Source of the DNA: Atherinomorus stipes | Taxonomy: Eukaryota; Chordata; Actinopteri; Atheriniformes; Atherinidae | Length of the DNA: 64,000 bases | Reading direction: 5' to 3' | Assembly: GCA_023101725.1 (NCBI GenBank) | Contig: JALJCO010013358.1 | Span: forward strand, 186,001 to 250,000 | Shown: positions 49,981 through 60,440 of the stretch, piece after piece | Layout of the letters: the number at the start of each line of letters is the position of its first letter | How positions within the stretch are numbered: position 1 is the first letter of the stretch | Notes under the pieces: generated by a model | Told to the model about the DNA's origin: nothing | Database searches by the model: none | The model's input: the letters and a program-made list of their open reading frames with translations, nothing else | Program-made: the position numbers and the translations under genes

Positions 49981-50700
49981 TAGGGATGCACCGATGCATC
50001 GGCTGGACATCGGTATCGGCCGATGTTTGCCTTGTTAACTGCCATCGGCCATCGGCCAATAAAAATAATATTTGCCGATGGCAGTGGCCGATTATTATAG
50101 AGCCTATATATATATATATATAATGATTTACATGTGTCATCAACACTGTGCTTAAGAAAAACTCTTTTTCCCCCTCTTTTTTGGGCGGGTGGGGGGAGAT
50201 ACTGGTAGAAGGCATCCGTGCACTTTCCTCAGTAGAAAAAAAAAAGATGGCGGCGGTCGTGCGGCAATATTTTACCGTTTCAGAAAAAGATCAGCGTTAC
50301 GCAGTTTGCAGTACATGCTCCACAAATATTTTTTATTGGGCCATGAAAATAATCTTCTCACTGAGTATGTTTTTGTTTATTAGGCTAAAACCACTCAATT
50401 TTGTTGGGCAATATACTGAAGCATTCTTTTTAGTGATTATCAGTCCCAGGTTTTTGAAAAGTTTTCAGAAAAGAGCTTGTTATAACTAATGTCAACCACA
50501 AAGTGACATTAAAGGTTGTTTCTGTTTCATAAATTGGTCTGATTGAATTTGTGCTCATTCAAGGAAGACTGATGAAGAGCTGAAAGAATTGTAAATTTCT
50601 GTGGCTCAAAGGAAGTAATAAATAAAAGTAGAAAACATCGGCCAAGTTGTAATATTAAACATCGGTATCGGCCCAGACTTTCACAATCGGTGCATCCCTA
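49981..50700 (+). mobile_element. hAT element fragment with BED-finger remnant, 720 bp
   Basis: Ends TAGGGATGCACCGAT and ATCGGTGCATCCCTA; ATTTTCAG flanks both sides exactly (49,973-49,980 and 50,701-50,708). From ATG 50,247 the frame reads MAAVVRQYFTVSEKDQRYAV then CSTCSTN, matching the start and the Cys-x-x-Cys of a BED zinc finger in hAT transposases. It then runs into unrelated codons with no His pair and no catalytic domain: an internally deleted derivative of an autonomous copy. Confidence 0.9.
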
Positions 50701-50708
50701 ATTTTCAG

Positions 50709-51240
50709 TATTCTTCTATTATCGGCCCATATTGGTTACTGAATAGCTATGTTGGCTAGATACTGACCCGATTTTGGTCAATATTCTGTTTTGATTCTTT
50801 GTTTATTTATTTGATAGGGACAGAGCTGTTGTTGGCCCTTGTCAGATCTTTAAAGGCTCCATGAAATGAGGAATTACAGAAATATCTAATTGTAATTAAA
50901 ACAGTTATCAATATAACGGGCGCTGTTTGGTGGCAAACCCATGGAATACTGTATATTTTTTTTTGTGGGTTGTTTTTCTTTCTTTTTTAATTTAAATCGT
51001 GGGGCATAGAAACTACATAAGGCCACGCCCACTTTTACAACATTATGTCTCCAGCAGTTTTTCTAGTTTTACAAATGGAATGAATATTACATCATTTTCA
51101 GCTTAGTATTGGCCATGAGAAGAAGAACATTTTTGGTTATTGGTATTAGTTGAAATTTTTCAGTATTAGTTGAAATTTTTCAATTTCAACTAATACCTGT
51201 TCTTAAAGCTATAGACACCGATGTCAGAATCAGTTGAGAA
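50709..51240 (+). repeat. Dispersed repeat family, copy 2 (unclassified)
   Basis: Shares CTGTTTGGTGGCAAACCCATG, GGGGCAT, TTATGTCTCCAGCA, ATCATTTTCAGCTTA and GTATTGGCCATGAGA with the 10.3-12.1-kb copy. It also has a local duplication of ATTAGTTGAAATTTTTCA (51,146-51,182). A hAT element adjoins it on the left. Confidence 0.6.
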
Positions 51241-51660
51241 AATTTTTAAAAAGCAACCTACCCCCCCCACACAGCCCTCCCCTTTCTGCTCGTTGGTCCC
51301 TCCCACAGAGTACGTACAGCCCTCCTCCTCAACCACAACCAGCTGTATCACAACAGCTCCACAATGTAATATTTATTCAACATAAATGAACAACAAGAAC
51401 ATCTAATCACATATACAATATTTGCGTTTCTCAACCACCAGGATGTTTACGGTGTGTTTTAGCTGGTTTCTGCATCATTAAAAGACTCCGACATTCGGAC
51501 GACTTTATGAGTTCATTAAACGCATTCAGCACAACACTGATGACAGCAACGCTAGTTAACAATGCTGAAAATAAACAGCTGACGTTCCAACGCCGTGTGA
51601 CCACACAGAGAAAACCACCGGCAGCGTTTACAGTCATCAGCCAGCATCATCATAGATTTA

Positions 51661-52174
51661 TGGTGCATGCACACCAAACGTGATTTGGGCGTCCATGGCG
51701 TCAGGTTTACACGCAAAGTCAATGGCCGACGTTGAAAACCCTGCAGCGCATTACGCATGTCGGGTGTGGCGCGTCTAGACGTGTTTCGCGCGGGTTGGTA
51801 AACTGGGCCGGATCAGAAAGCTGAAAGCGCCCCTCATCAGCACGCAGCTCCTGGAGTAAACGGTGAAACTCTTCACACTCACAGAGAGACGGAGCAGTGA
51901 GGCCCAATGACAACATTCCCTAGCCTTATTTATCACATAAAGCCGAGCCGCTCTCTCCTGCGTCTGTCATTGTGCAAACAGACTAGTGAAAGGAAAAGGA
52001 AAAAGGAGAGCCTCTCCCCGACATCGAGCGCGCCTCAGCTGGACATCCCTCAACGTGTGTCGGGGGCGTCAAGACGCTGGATATAAAGCGTCTGACTTTT
52101 TAGCGACCCTGTGTCCAACCTTGGGCGTCAGGCGCGTTTTTGACACCCAAATCGTATTTGGTGTGTACGCAGGA
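51661..52174. mobile_element. PIF/Harbinger-like MITE, 514 bp
   Basis: Left TGGTGCATGCACACCAAACG and right inverse TCCTGCGTACACACCAAATA; TTA on both sides (51,658-51,660 and 52,175-52,177). TTA/TAA duplications are the Harbinger signature. No coding part. Confidence 0.75.
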
Positions 52175-52751
52175 TTATACATTTATGTACAACTAACACA
52201 ATAAAAGTTAAAAAAAAAGCCTGCATGTCAACAAAAGTCTGCTGTATCAGCATCAGTTTTCACTCCCAAATCCTCCTGGAGCATCCTCCAGCCGGGTGAC
52301 CCGATGTTTATACTCCGCTTTCAGTTTGTCCTGGTCTCTGCAAGAGATGGTTTATACAGTCTTGCAGTGTACATCTTTTTTCTTTACTGTCACAATGACC
52401 AGTTCTGAATTTTAAGACCTCATCTGAATAGTGTGATGTATTTTTTTTACTTGTATGAACATGCTTTCCTCTTTAAATCACAGTTTTCATGATTCTCACT
52501 TGTTCTCACTGGAAAGTGCATCATCTTTGTTATGAGTATGAAGTCGGACCCTGTAAGCTTCAGTCTGATCAGCCTGGGGTCAGACTATGGTTATCATAAA
52601 CCTGTGATTTCAGGCATCTCTCACTTGAAATGGGATTTTAATCTTTTCCCAGTATGTGTTCTTTCTGCTCAGAATGTGATAAACAGTGTTGGGAGTTTGA
52701 AGCCTAAAATCTGACATGCTCATTTTAGTTTTCTCCTTCTGCTTTCTTCAG

Positions 52752-52943
52752 GAGAAGACGTACCCAGCATCCACTGTGTAGACGATCCTCCATCCTCTGA
52801 GGAGGCCTGTGAGGTGGCCTGCTCTACAGACTGTGTGGTTGGCTTCTGGTCCTCCTGGTCGTCCTGCTCACACAGCTGTGCCACTAAGACAGCAGAGGGC
52901 AGGCAGAGCCGCACTCGCACAGTGTTGGCCATCCCTGGGAAAG
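52752..52943 (+). CDS. thsd7b: thsd7b internal exon (exon E): TSP1 repeat
   Basis: The acceptor is CTTCAG at 52746-52751 and the donor is AAAG|GTAAAC at 52944, phase 1 on both sides. With exon D it reads SAG-GEDVPSIHC, matching a remembered GEDV...C segment of THSD7B and showing that no exon is lost in the 31.8-kb intron. It continues with a Cys-rich linker (EEACEVACSTDC) and the TSP1 core WSSWSSCSHSC, then KTAEGRQSRTRTVLAIPGK. The W-x-x-W is intact and the R-rich strand (RQSRTRT) is typical of TSP1 layered Arg/Trp packing. A hAT-type insertion begins only 62 bp downstream of the exon end. Confidence 0.9.
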
Positions 52944-53005
52944 GTAAACTTTGTGTTTTTTTTCCTGATTACTCCTTCATAAATGGGTATGCATTTTATT
53001 TCTTT

Positions 53006-53826
53006 TAGGGATGTCCCGATATCGATGCCAGTATGGGTACTAGCTCCAATACTGGTCTATTTTGCTGTACTCGTACTTGTCAAATACTCACTCATGGCAG
53101 CCCCCGATACCGGACGTCACGTGACTCGCTGTGCTTACACCGCCATGCTGGCAGCAAAACTCTTCGGTATGAGTGACGCCGGCTTTGAGTTTACGTCTCA
53201 CTTAATTCAGAAGATGCTTTTCATGACACGAGAATAGATTAAACATACTGGACCTATCATGTCCCTGTGATACTTTTCAAAACACTGGCGTTGGTTGGAG
53301 CAGACCCCCCCCTCCCCTCTCTTTTCCTCTCTCCCTCCCTCCCACTGGAGCTGTGGTACCACTAATATACAGTTTCGGACATATTCAGGATTCAGTTTGT
53401 TGGTGGCAAGTTTACTGCTAATTCTGTTTCCTACACTTTCCAAGCATTTTTGTTGAGTTGGTATAAGTTTAAATATGTGAAATTATGACAATGCATTGCT
53501 AAAATACAGCAAACCACAGCTGCATCAGACTGTTTACAAGCTTCTAACGTCTTGTAAGCTTTTATTTCTGCTCTTGTGAAGTCTGACTGTTGTTTGACAA
53601 GGTAGTTAACTGTTGTGGTCGGGCAGCAAGATGCTGGCATCACACCTGAGCGCGCAGAGATGCTTTTCTTTATCTTAAAAACAAACCAAAAAAAGAAAGG
53701 GAAAAAAAAGAGAAACACCTCTCACTTTTCCCTATTAATTACTTGGATCGGTATTCGGTAACAGCAAGTACTAAAATACCAATACTCGTACTTGGTCGGC
53801 AAAAAAGTGGTATCAGGACATCCCCA
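53006..53826. mobile_element. hAT-like element, 821 bp, next to exon E
   Basis: Ends TAGGGATGTCCCGATA and inverse TGGGGATGTCCTGATA; flanks ATTTCTTT (52,998-53,005) and ATTACTTT (53,827-53,834), 7/8. It begins 62 bp after the exon E end. No transposase motif. Confidence 0.87.
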
Positions 53827-53949
53827 ATTACTTTGTTATATTTTTAACAGATGATTCTCACACATTTCTTTCTTACTCATTCTGAATTTTAATCTGTTGA
53901 GCATCACTGCCCCCCCCCCCCCCCAAAAAAAAAAAAAAAAAAAATTGTC

Positions 53950-54110
53950 TTATGATAGATGGTGATGGAAAATAATAGTGATACGTGATATGAAACATTT
54001 CAACTTATAACAATAACTGATGACTCTGCATCTCATGGCCGATACTGATATTAAAGATAAAAATGATGTAATATTCATTCCTTGTCCAAACCTAGAAAAT
54101 TGTCTCCTGA
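53950..54110 (-). repeat. Dispersed repeat family, copy 3, with empty TTAA site
   Basis: The reverse complement reads GGACAAGGAATGAATATTAC, ATCATTTTTATCTTTAATAT and CGGCCATGAGATG, matching the 11.58-12.04 and 51.06-51.12 kb copies. Where copy 1 has the TTAA element at 11,628-12,013, this copy is continuous through TTTAATATC. Confidence 0.7.
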
Positions 54111-54280
54111 ATTGTGTGTGATATCAGGATTAAACAACATTTAAACAGATGAACGGATAAAAAAATTCATCCCCTCATAGTTGGCATAAAGGTAAACTTG
54201 ACCTTATTCAGGATGTTCATCTTGTCTTCAGTGTGATAATTTTTTTGACTTTTTTCTTTTCTTTTTTTTTTTTTTTTTTA

Positions 54281-54805
54281 GGACAAATTGTTTTAGCTGT
54301 TCTTAACTTGACAGTTTCGGTTGTCACTTCAGCCTTCATCAGAAGTTGTCGGACTTCCTTGTGTGACGCGTCTTATACAGACAGCTGACCGGGAATTCCG
54401 ACGTGACGTGTCATGAGAACAGCTGATCGGGCACGGCAACTTACAATAAAGTGCTTGTGCCCGGTCTTATCTGTCCTCCTTCGGCCCCCCCGCTGGTGAC
54501 TGAGGATGGAATCCTAGGTGTGTGGGAGCATCTATGCCCCCTTATCCCTATTCATGGTGTTAGTCCCTCGCCGTTGTATCTCGATTGCCTCCTTGATCCA
54601 TGTTTTGAATTTATTGGTTTTCGTGGTGATTGCTTTGCCGGTGTCCCAGTCCATTCAGCTGTTCTCATGACACGTCACGTCGGAATTCCCAGTCAGCTGT
54701 CTACGAAAGACACGTCACACCGGGAAGACCGACAACTTCTGATGTAGGCTGAAGTGACAGCCAAAACTGTCGAAGTAAGAAGAGCTAAAATAATTTGTCT
54801 TAAAA
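54281..54805 (-). mobile_element. Penelope-like retroelement 3' fragment with inverted arms
   Basis: Minus-strand translation of about 54,534-54,652 reads KTNKFKTWIKEAIEIQRRG then TNTMNRDKGA. This resembles the end of the GIY-YIG endonuclease domain of fish Penelope-like elements. Flanking arms of about 150 bp (54,281-54,430 and 54,655-54,805) are inverted copies containing ACTTCTGAT.AGGCTGAAGT and ATGACACGTCACGTCGGAAT. Inverted terminal copies are known for Penelope insertions. 5' truncated and dead. Confidence 0.7.
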
Positions 54806-56251
54806 AAAGAAAAAAGTCAAGTAAACTTTACCTATTAAACCTAAAATGATTTTTTGAACCAGGCTGTAAACACGTTTATTTCTGCGGTGAAGTTGTCGTT
54901 TTTAACATGACAGTCTATGGGGATTTGCTCTGTTTTGCAGCCCCTTGTGGATGAAGGAAAAACTACAAAAAATGACTTCTTCGGGGTAGCCTCATAGTTG
55001 GCCAACGGAGGTTGCCGCTTGGTTGGGAATCACTGAGGGTTAGGAATCACTGACCTATACCGATATCATGCTGATAATATCGTGCATCACAAGGGAGATA
55101 ATGTGTTAATAAGTATAAGTCCAAAATTTTGGTAAAAAAGCAAAAAAAAAAAAAAAAAGTATGGAAGCAGAGAGCGGTCGTGGTCGCATATTTTTTTAAA
55201 ACGCTGTTTTCTCGATCTCGTTATTAATAAATCAGCTGTAACACTGTAAACACAAACGTTTGAGCCCACTTTAATTGTCATTATCTCGAGAAGATGGTGA
55301 AAAAAGAATAGTAGCAGAAAACGACAGCTCTCAGCTTCCGTACAAAAACACGTGATAAAGCTGTTCAGGTATAAATGGAACACGTCATAGTTCAAACAAG
55401 CAAGCAAAAACAAAGTATGTACGTAAGAGGTACATTACAAATTTCTTAAGATCATGCGATGTGAGGAGACTGACTATGATTTAATTTGGAAAAATAAAAC
55501 CAAAATCAACTTAGACTGCATTTCATGAGCAGACTGCCCAGAGATTAAAGGATGTTTTCTTCCTATAAATTGGACACTAGTTGAGGAATTTCCAAACTAA
55601 CTAAAAGAACCAGACTCAGCAAAGAGAAAATAAAGATTGATTGAGCCTGAATTTTTATCAGAGTTGTTTCTCAAACACTGCAGCTTTTTGTCTGCTTCTT
55701 TAGATTTAAGAGTTTTATATGGACATTTTTCATCTCAGAAAACATTTGAGGTTTGAGCTGACCATCCATAATCACAAACCTCTCCTCCGGCCAGTATTTC
55801 TCTGCATACTCCATGTGCTTGTGTTTAAGTCAGACAGCCTTGGCAGCCGGCTGCTGCACATTAATCCCTGTAACTAAACACATATCAGCAATAACAGCTG
55901 ATGAAAGAATCCCGCAGCTTAAGCCATGTTCCAAAATGTGTTGTTTCTTACCACGTTGCTGGCTATCTGCTGGCTGGCAGAAGTGCCTGAACGGTGCATG
56001 TTTGTATGAATTCTGCGTCTGTGTTTACATACCTGCACATTGTTAACTTTGTGTAACAGAGTGGGAGAACTGGGCAGTGCAAAGCAGCTTTGTGAGTATG
56101 AGTTCATTTGGTTGTGCTTCAGTGACAGTTATTCATGCACCTCTGTAGGATTCTTACAACTCCCAGTAAACACCTGGAGGTGCTCATGTCTAACTTACTG
56201 AACTTTTTGGACTATCTTAATTCAGTAATTGTGCTTTCATGGATCACTTAA

Positions 56252-56981
56252 AGGTATACGACACCCGCAGAGTGATAACTCCACTAGGCACATCACCCAC
56301 AGAGTGATGTGCCTTCATTTTCTACTCACCCTCAAGCTATCCACCAACATTCATATAATGGAGTTCACCAGTACCTGAAACAAAAAGGTCCATAAAAGTC
56401 CACAAAAACTTGGCTGTATTTTTATAGCCTAAACAATGGAACATCACACTTCCTATTTGCAAGTTCACAACACTACAGAAGCCACAGCAGACAAGATTGC
56501 GCTTTCTTTCTTCCTTTCTTTTAAATCAATAGCCAACCCCTCTTGTGTTTATCAACATGTAAACAGTGAATTTCTTCTTCTACACTTGCATTATTGGCAG
56601 AGTATAGGCGCTAAACGCAGAGGATTCTGTACTGTCGTGAACTCGCATATGCGCACATCGAGGAAGTGTGATGTTCTAATGTTTAGGCTATAACGATATA
56701 CTAAATGATGTTGTTTCAAGTAAATTCTGGACGCAACCCACTCAGTGCACTTGGATTACATTGGACGAGCAGTATGGAGGAATATTTCCAAGTTTTTGGG
56801 GACTTTAATGAGCCTCTTGTTTCAGGCACCGGTGACCTCCATGATATGAATGTCGATACATAACGAAAACCTCCCCGATCTCCGGCTGCATTTGAGATAT
56901 TTAAAAAGTGCTCCACAGTCTTGCTCAGCATAAGGTTGAGTAGAAAATGAAGGCACATCATTCGGTGGGTGGACTATCCCT
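56252..56981. mobile_element. TTAA-type foldback element, copy 3, 730 bp
   Basis: TTAA at 56,248-56,251 and 56,982-56,985; ends AGGTATACGACACCC and GGGTGGACTATCCCT. Arms share CACAGAGTGATGTGCCTTCA (left) and AATGAAGGCACATCATTCGG (right). Same family as the 11.6 and 31.4-kb copies. Confidence 0.85.
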
Positions 56982-57099
56982 TTAAAAACACATTGAGGGT
57001 TGAATAAGAGTAAAAATATCTAATCTAAACAGCTCTCTCAGAAGATCATGCATTCATGATTCAGAAGATTACACTACCAAGATTCTCTGGCCGGTCATG

Positions 57100-57360
57100 A
57101 ACCAACCAGATCCCTCAGATCATCAGGGTCAAGCCTTTTTCTGTTTGTCTGCTTCTGTCAGAACTAAACATGGAGTGGCAGCATTCAGTTTTATGCTCCT
57201 TATGTGGAACAAGCTCCCAGAAAACTGCATGTCTGATAGAACTCTCAGCAGTTTTAATGAAGGTTAAAAACTTTTTTGTTTGCCGCTACCTTTTATCAAA
57301 ACAACTGTCAATTGTTTCATTTCATTTGTTGCATCTTATCTTATTTAATATTTTTCTGAA
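57100..57360 (+). mobile_element. LINE C-terminal remnant
   Basis: Mixed + strand frames read FYAPYVEQAP (shifted 'LWN.LP' region), MSDRTLSSF and a K-rich segment before CRYLLSKQL. This is the end of a CR1/L2-like ORF, the same region as 33,800-33,915 in the other copy. Very decayed. Confidence 0.45.
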
Positions 57361-57517
57361 TTTCTTTTCTTTTCTTTTTTTTTTTAAACAATACATTTAT
57401 TGATATTTGCCACTTTTACAAATAAAGGATCAACACATAAAATGGCCCTCAGAAATAATAATTAAAAATAAGCATTAGGAAACTAACAGAATAAGGGCAA
57501 ATAAGCACAAAGCTTTT

Positions 57518-58100
57518 TTGATTCGAATCACAGTCCGTTTGCTCGGAAAGTCCGCTTAGTTTGGGGGAGTTTTGAATGTGCATAGGACTCTGATCCAGAA
57601 CAAACTAGCGAACTCGGTCTGCCTACAAACGCAGGTCTCGGTCCATTTCAATTGAACCAAATACGAGAAGTGGACTACAAATTGCATTGGTGTTGTAGGT
57701 AAAACGTTGGACAATGTGGGTAAATGCTATGACAACAAATACACGCGTGGGACTGCAGTACTTATAAAGATGGCTCGTGGTCAGACGAGTTACGAGGAAG
57801 TAAAAGCTATAATCGGTATTTGGTCTGATGAAAGCATATCCCAGCTCCTTGTAAATATGCACAAAAATAAGGTTTTGTGGAGGAAACGGAAGTTGTGAGA
57901 ACCTTCTTATTTGTTGTACGTCTTGTCCTCATCTACGGTGAATCTGAATGCAGCGCCACCTGAAATTGGGATCATTATTCAAAAAGTTTGGCCCGTTTGG
58001 CTATGGTGCAACGTGAACGTGATCTCGGTCTGATAGACCATCCCTACCCCCAGCCAAACCGAGTCCGCAAATGAACCGAGACTCGCAGACTATGCTTTCT
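57518..58100 (+). mobile_element. Harbinger-like element remnant with Myb/SANT-type fragment
   Basis: Open frame at 57,707-57,895 contains EEVKAIIGIWSDESISQLL followed by VNMHKNKVLWRK. This resembles the Trp-containing trihelix/Myb-SANT domain of the DNA-binding partner protein of PIF/Harbinger transposons. Both sides carry similar CGGTCTG/GAACCGAG segments in opposite sense (about 57,610-57,660 and 58,020-58,082). Termini and TTA duplication not resolved. Confidence 0.5.
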
Positions 58101-58929
58101 AAATGCGCCTTAAGACAAACAAACAAACAAACAAAAGGGGAAAAAAGTTACATTTCGGGTTACAGTGAAAATGTGCGGTATGAACAATCAAGAAAAACTT
58201 TTAAATGTGATATTAGAAACCCCATGTCCTACCCATGTCCCAAACTTTATGGAAGTGGTCTGTTTTTTAATGTAGTATACATGGAAAGTACTTTAAAGAG
58301 GAGGTTTCATGTAATTATTAGGCACATAATTCCCTATTATGGCACAATCAAATAACTGTGTTACCTTCAGTAGTTCTGAAAATACAGTAAACAAAAAAAA
58401 AAAAAACACTCCATGTCTGTAACTGATGCCTTAAAAATTGACCACTGTCCCTTTAAGAAGCCTACTGCTGTTTCTGACACACCCACTCCACTCATCACAA
58501 CACTCTCATGCTCTGATGGGGCGGAGCTCAGCAGGGGAGGGGGAGGAGCTTCGTGGTATGGGAGGTGCTCTGGGGCAGCAGCCGTTCTGGCAGCCATGTT
58601 GGTTTCCACAGGAGATTCAGGGATTTCTCAAATATGCGTGAATGAGTCAAAATAACCCCCGGAGCATGTTTTATGGGGAGGGAATGACATAATAAGAATA
58701 AAAAGCTCAAAAAAGTCAATTTTGCATGTTACTCCCCTCCCCCCTTTATTGGCACTGAATCAAACACCACTTTTTGCCAGCCTTTAACACTTTGTACTTT
58801 TCCATTGACCAACAGTAATAAAATATTCAGCATAAGTAAGAATATAAGGGGGTATCAGAGACACAGGATCCAACTCCGGTTTCAAACCCAATATCTTTTC
58901 TATGTCCGATAACACATTCTTCTGTTTCT

Positions 58930-59025
58930 TTTTAAGTTTGTTTTCTTCTACCCTGCTGTAATGTTTTGAATATTTTATGTAAAGCACCTTGAATTGGCAA
59001 ATAAACTTGCCTTGCTGAGATCAAA
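58930..59025 (+). repeat. SINE/LINE 3'-tail-like segment
   Basis: GTAAAGCACCTTGAATTG then AAATAAACTTGCCTTGC is the kind of tail found on many fish retroposons. No promoter box or body recognised. Confidence 0.45.
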
Positions 59026-59836
59026 CTGATTCAATCAAAATCAAATTTGGTGTAAATATTTGAATAATCGGATCAACAGGAAAATGTTTATTTTAACCTG
59101 GCTGGAGTTCAGGTTTTCTTCCTGCACATGCTTCAGCCCAGTAGCAGTAACGTGAAGCAATGAGATTCGGAAAGACAGAAAATGTGTCAGTAGATTCAAC
59201 TCGACTGTAAATTAGTGAGGAAAACTGAGATTGATCCACAGGCTGCTGGTCTTGGTGAAAGTGGTAAACAGCAGAAAAAGCCAGCATACATGATTTCTAA
59301 GTGGTATAAAAACTTTCTTCTTTTATATACTTTGCTCTTTTTATGTTGTACTGCAATACCCAATTTTTATTTGGCAAAATAGTTTTATTCTGATTGAATG
59401 CTTTGCAGCATGTCAACACTTATATTTGAACCTCAGATGGTTTTCCTCACGTTGAAGAAATATTTGACCATGTAAGCAAACCTAATCTTGCCTTTTCACT
59501 GAAGATAAATATGAATAATGAATGACTATATGACAGCCTGGGCACAGGGGGCAGGATTAGGAAAAGATTGTAGTGTTGTGGCTGTGGGCAGTCCATGGAT
59601 CAGCCCGGACTGACCTTCAAACTTTTTATAACTTATGTCTGTCCAGCAAACCTAAACAAACACTGATAGTAACGGATTACAGTACATGAGTGTTTTGACT
59701 TCCATCATAGTGCAGGTATTTTAGGTGAAACATATTACTTGTTTAAATTGCTAAAAAGCAACCGTTTGGTCCTTTATGACCAAGTTCCATGTTGTGTGTA
59801 TGACACCTCCACTGTTTCTCTTGTGCTCACATGCAG

Positions 59837-60083
59837 AAGGGAAAGCTTGTCCAGCAGCTCCAGCCCTGGAAGAATGGCGAGTCTGCAACGACCATCCCTG
59901 CATGGTGTTTTACTGGGAAGCGTCGGCATGGGGTCCCTGTACCGAGGATACGTCCACTAGTCCGAATGGAACTAGTCCGAATGGAACCAGCCTCTGGAAC
60001 GGGACCTCCACCTGCGGTGTCGGGATCCAGAGCCGCAAAGTCAGCTGCACAAAGATGAATGTTGGTCCTGTCATAAGTAAAAG
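59837..60083 (+). CDS. thsd7b: thsd7b internal exon (exon F): end of TSP1 repeat and following half repeat
   Basis: The acceptor is ATGCAG at 59831-59836. The likely donor is AAAAG|GTGCGA at 60084, phase 2, so the Arg codon is split as at the A/B junction. The exon joins E as GK-E-GKACP, then ALEEWRVCNDHPC, then YWEASAWGPC, and ends CGVGIQSRKVSCTKMN...ISK. CNDH.C, WGPC.EDT and CGVGIQ.R fit the THSD7B pattern. Between EDTSTS and LWNGTS an exact 15-bp direct duplication (59956-59970 and 59971-59985) repeats T-S-P-N-G in frame. This makes two extra N-G-T sequons beside the third at WNGTS. The next expected exon (starting R-CP) is not in the remaining 3.9 kb. Confidence 0.9.
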
Positions 60084-60122
60084 GTGCGAGCTCTGTTTGA
60101 CAGCAGTTTTAACTCTGAAATG

Positions 60123-60440
60123 TCCACTACCAGTCAAAAGTTTGGACACTTTCCAGTTTAATGGGAAGTGTGTTCCATTTCTGTTTTTCTTGTCTTTACT
60201 ATTTGGCCCTGATTATCAAAGGTTTACATGTATTAAAACACGGGCAGACCTCATTGCATACAGTAAAACCTGCTGCAGCTGATTTACTAACAAGGCACAA
60301 CAAGGATTGCGTCTGTTAAAGGGGCAGAATAGTACCTGCAGTCCATTTTGCGTGAATATGCAATATGGGCGTTTCTGTCAGAACATGCAAATATTGGGAG
60401 GAGAATATGCAAATAAACCAGCTTTGCCTACGCAATAGAC
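60123..60440. repeat. Tc1 terminus relic followed by GGCCCTGATT-type MITE relic
   Basis: CACTACCAGTCAAAAGTTTG (60,124-60,143) is a known fish Tc1 terminus. From 60,205 GGCCCTGATTATCAAAGG opens a segment whose GATTTACTAACAAGGC and TGTTAAAGGGGCA parts match the inverse of the MITE at 33,354-33,715. Right end truncated. Confidence 0.6.

Larger units (their letters stand above)
20967..52751 (+). other. Intron D-E (31.8 kb)
   Basis: The largest intron in the window, bounded by GTAATA and CTTCAG, with exon phases matching. Elements inside are listed separately. Stretches where I recognise nothing beyond AT-rich sequence or short tandem repeats: 22,070-23,910, 25,080-25,470, 25,940-26,930, 28,345-30,930 (one hAT end), 34,080-35,100, 35,300-37,200 (microsatellites), 43,830-45,630 (a LINE-tail motif near 45,240) and 48,267-49,972. 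Confidence 0.75.
52944..59836 (+). other. Intron E-F (6.9 kb)
   Basis: Bounded by GTAAAC and ATGCAG. Contains hAT, Penelope-like, foldback, LINE and Harbinger-like pieces (listed). A T run and C/A run lie at 53,911-53,944. I recognise nothing in 54,810-56,240 or 59,030-59,830. 58,400-58,740 looks like a common transposon-type segment (GC-rich, 'ggggcggagctc') but no ends were found. Confidence 0.75.

Noticed and set aside
50247..50339. BED-finger ORF as a host ZBED gene
   Set aside because: It lies wholly inside a hAT element with perfect ends and target duplication, and lacks the rest of the protein.
20967..52751. Possible missing exon in the 31.8-kb intron
   Set aside because: Exon D ends in phase 1 and exon E completes the codon to give G-GEDV as expected for THSD7B, so nothing need lie between.
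774..60083. Assignment to thsd7a
   Set aside because: Several junction segments (SRPV, FR..R.VL.ES, GEDV, CNDH.C) fit the remembered THSD7B better. Kept as the main alternative.
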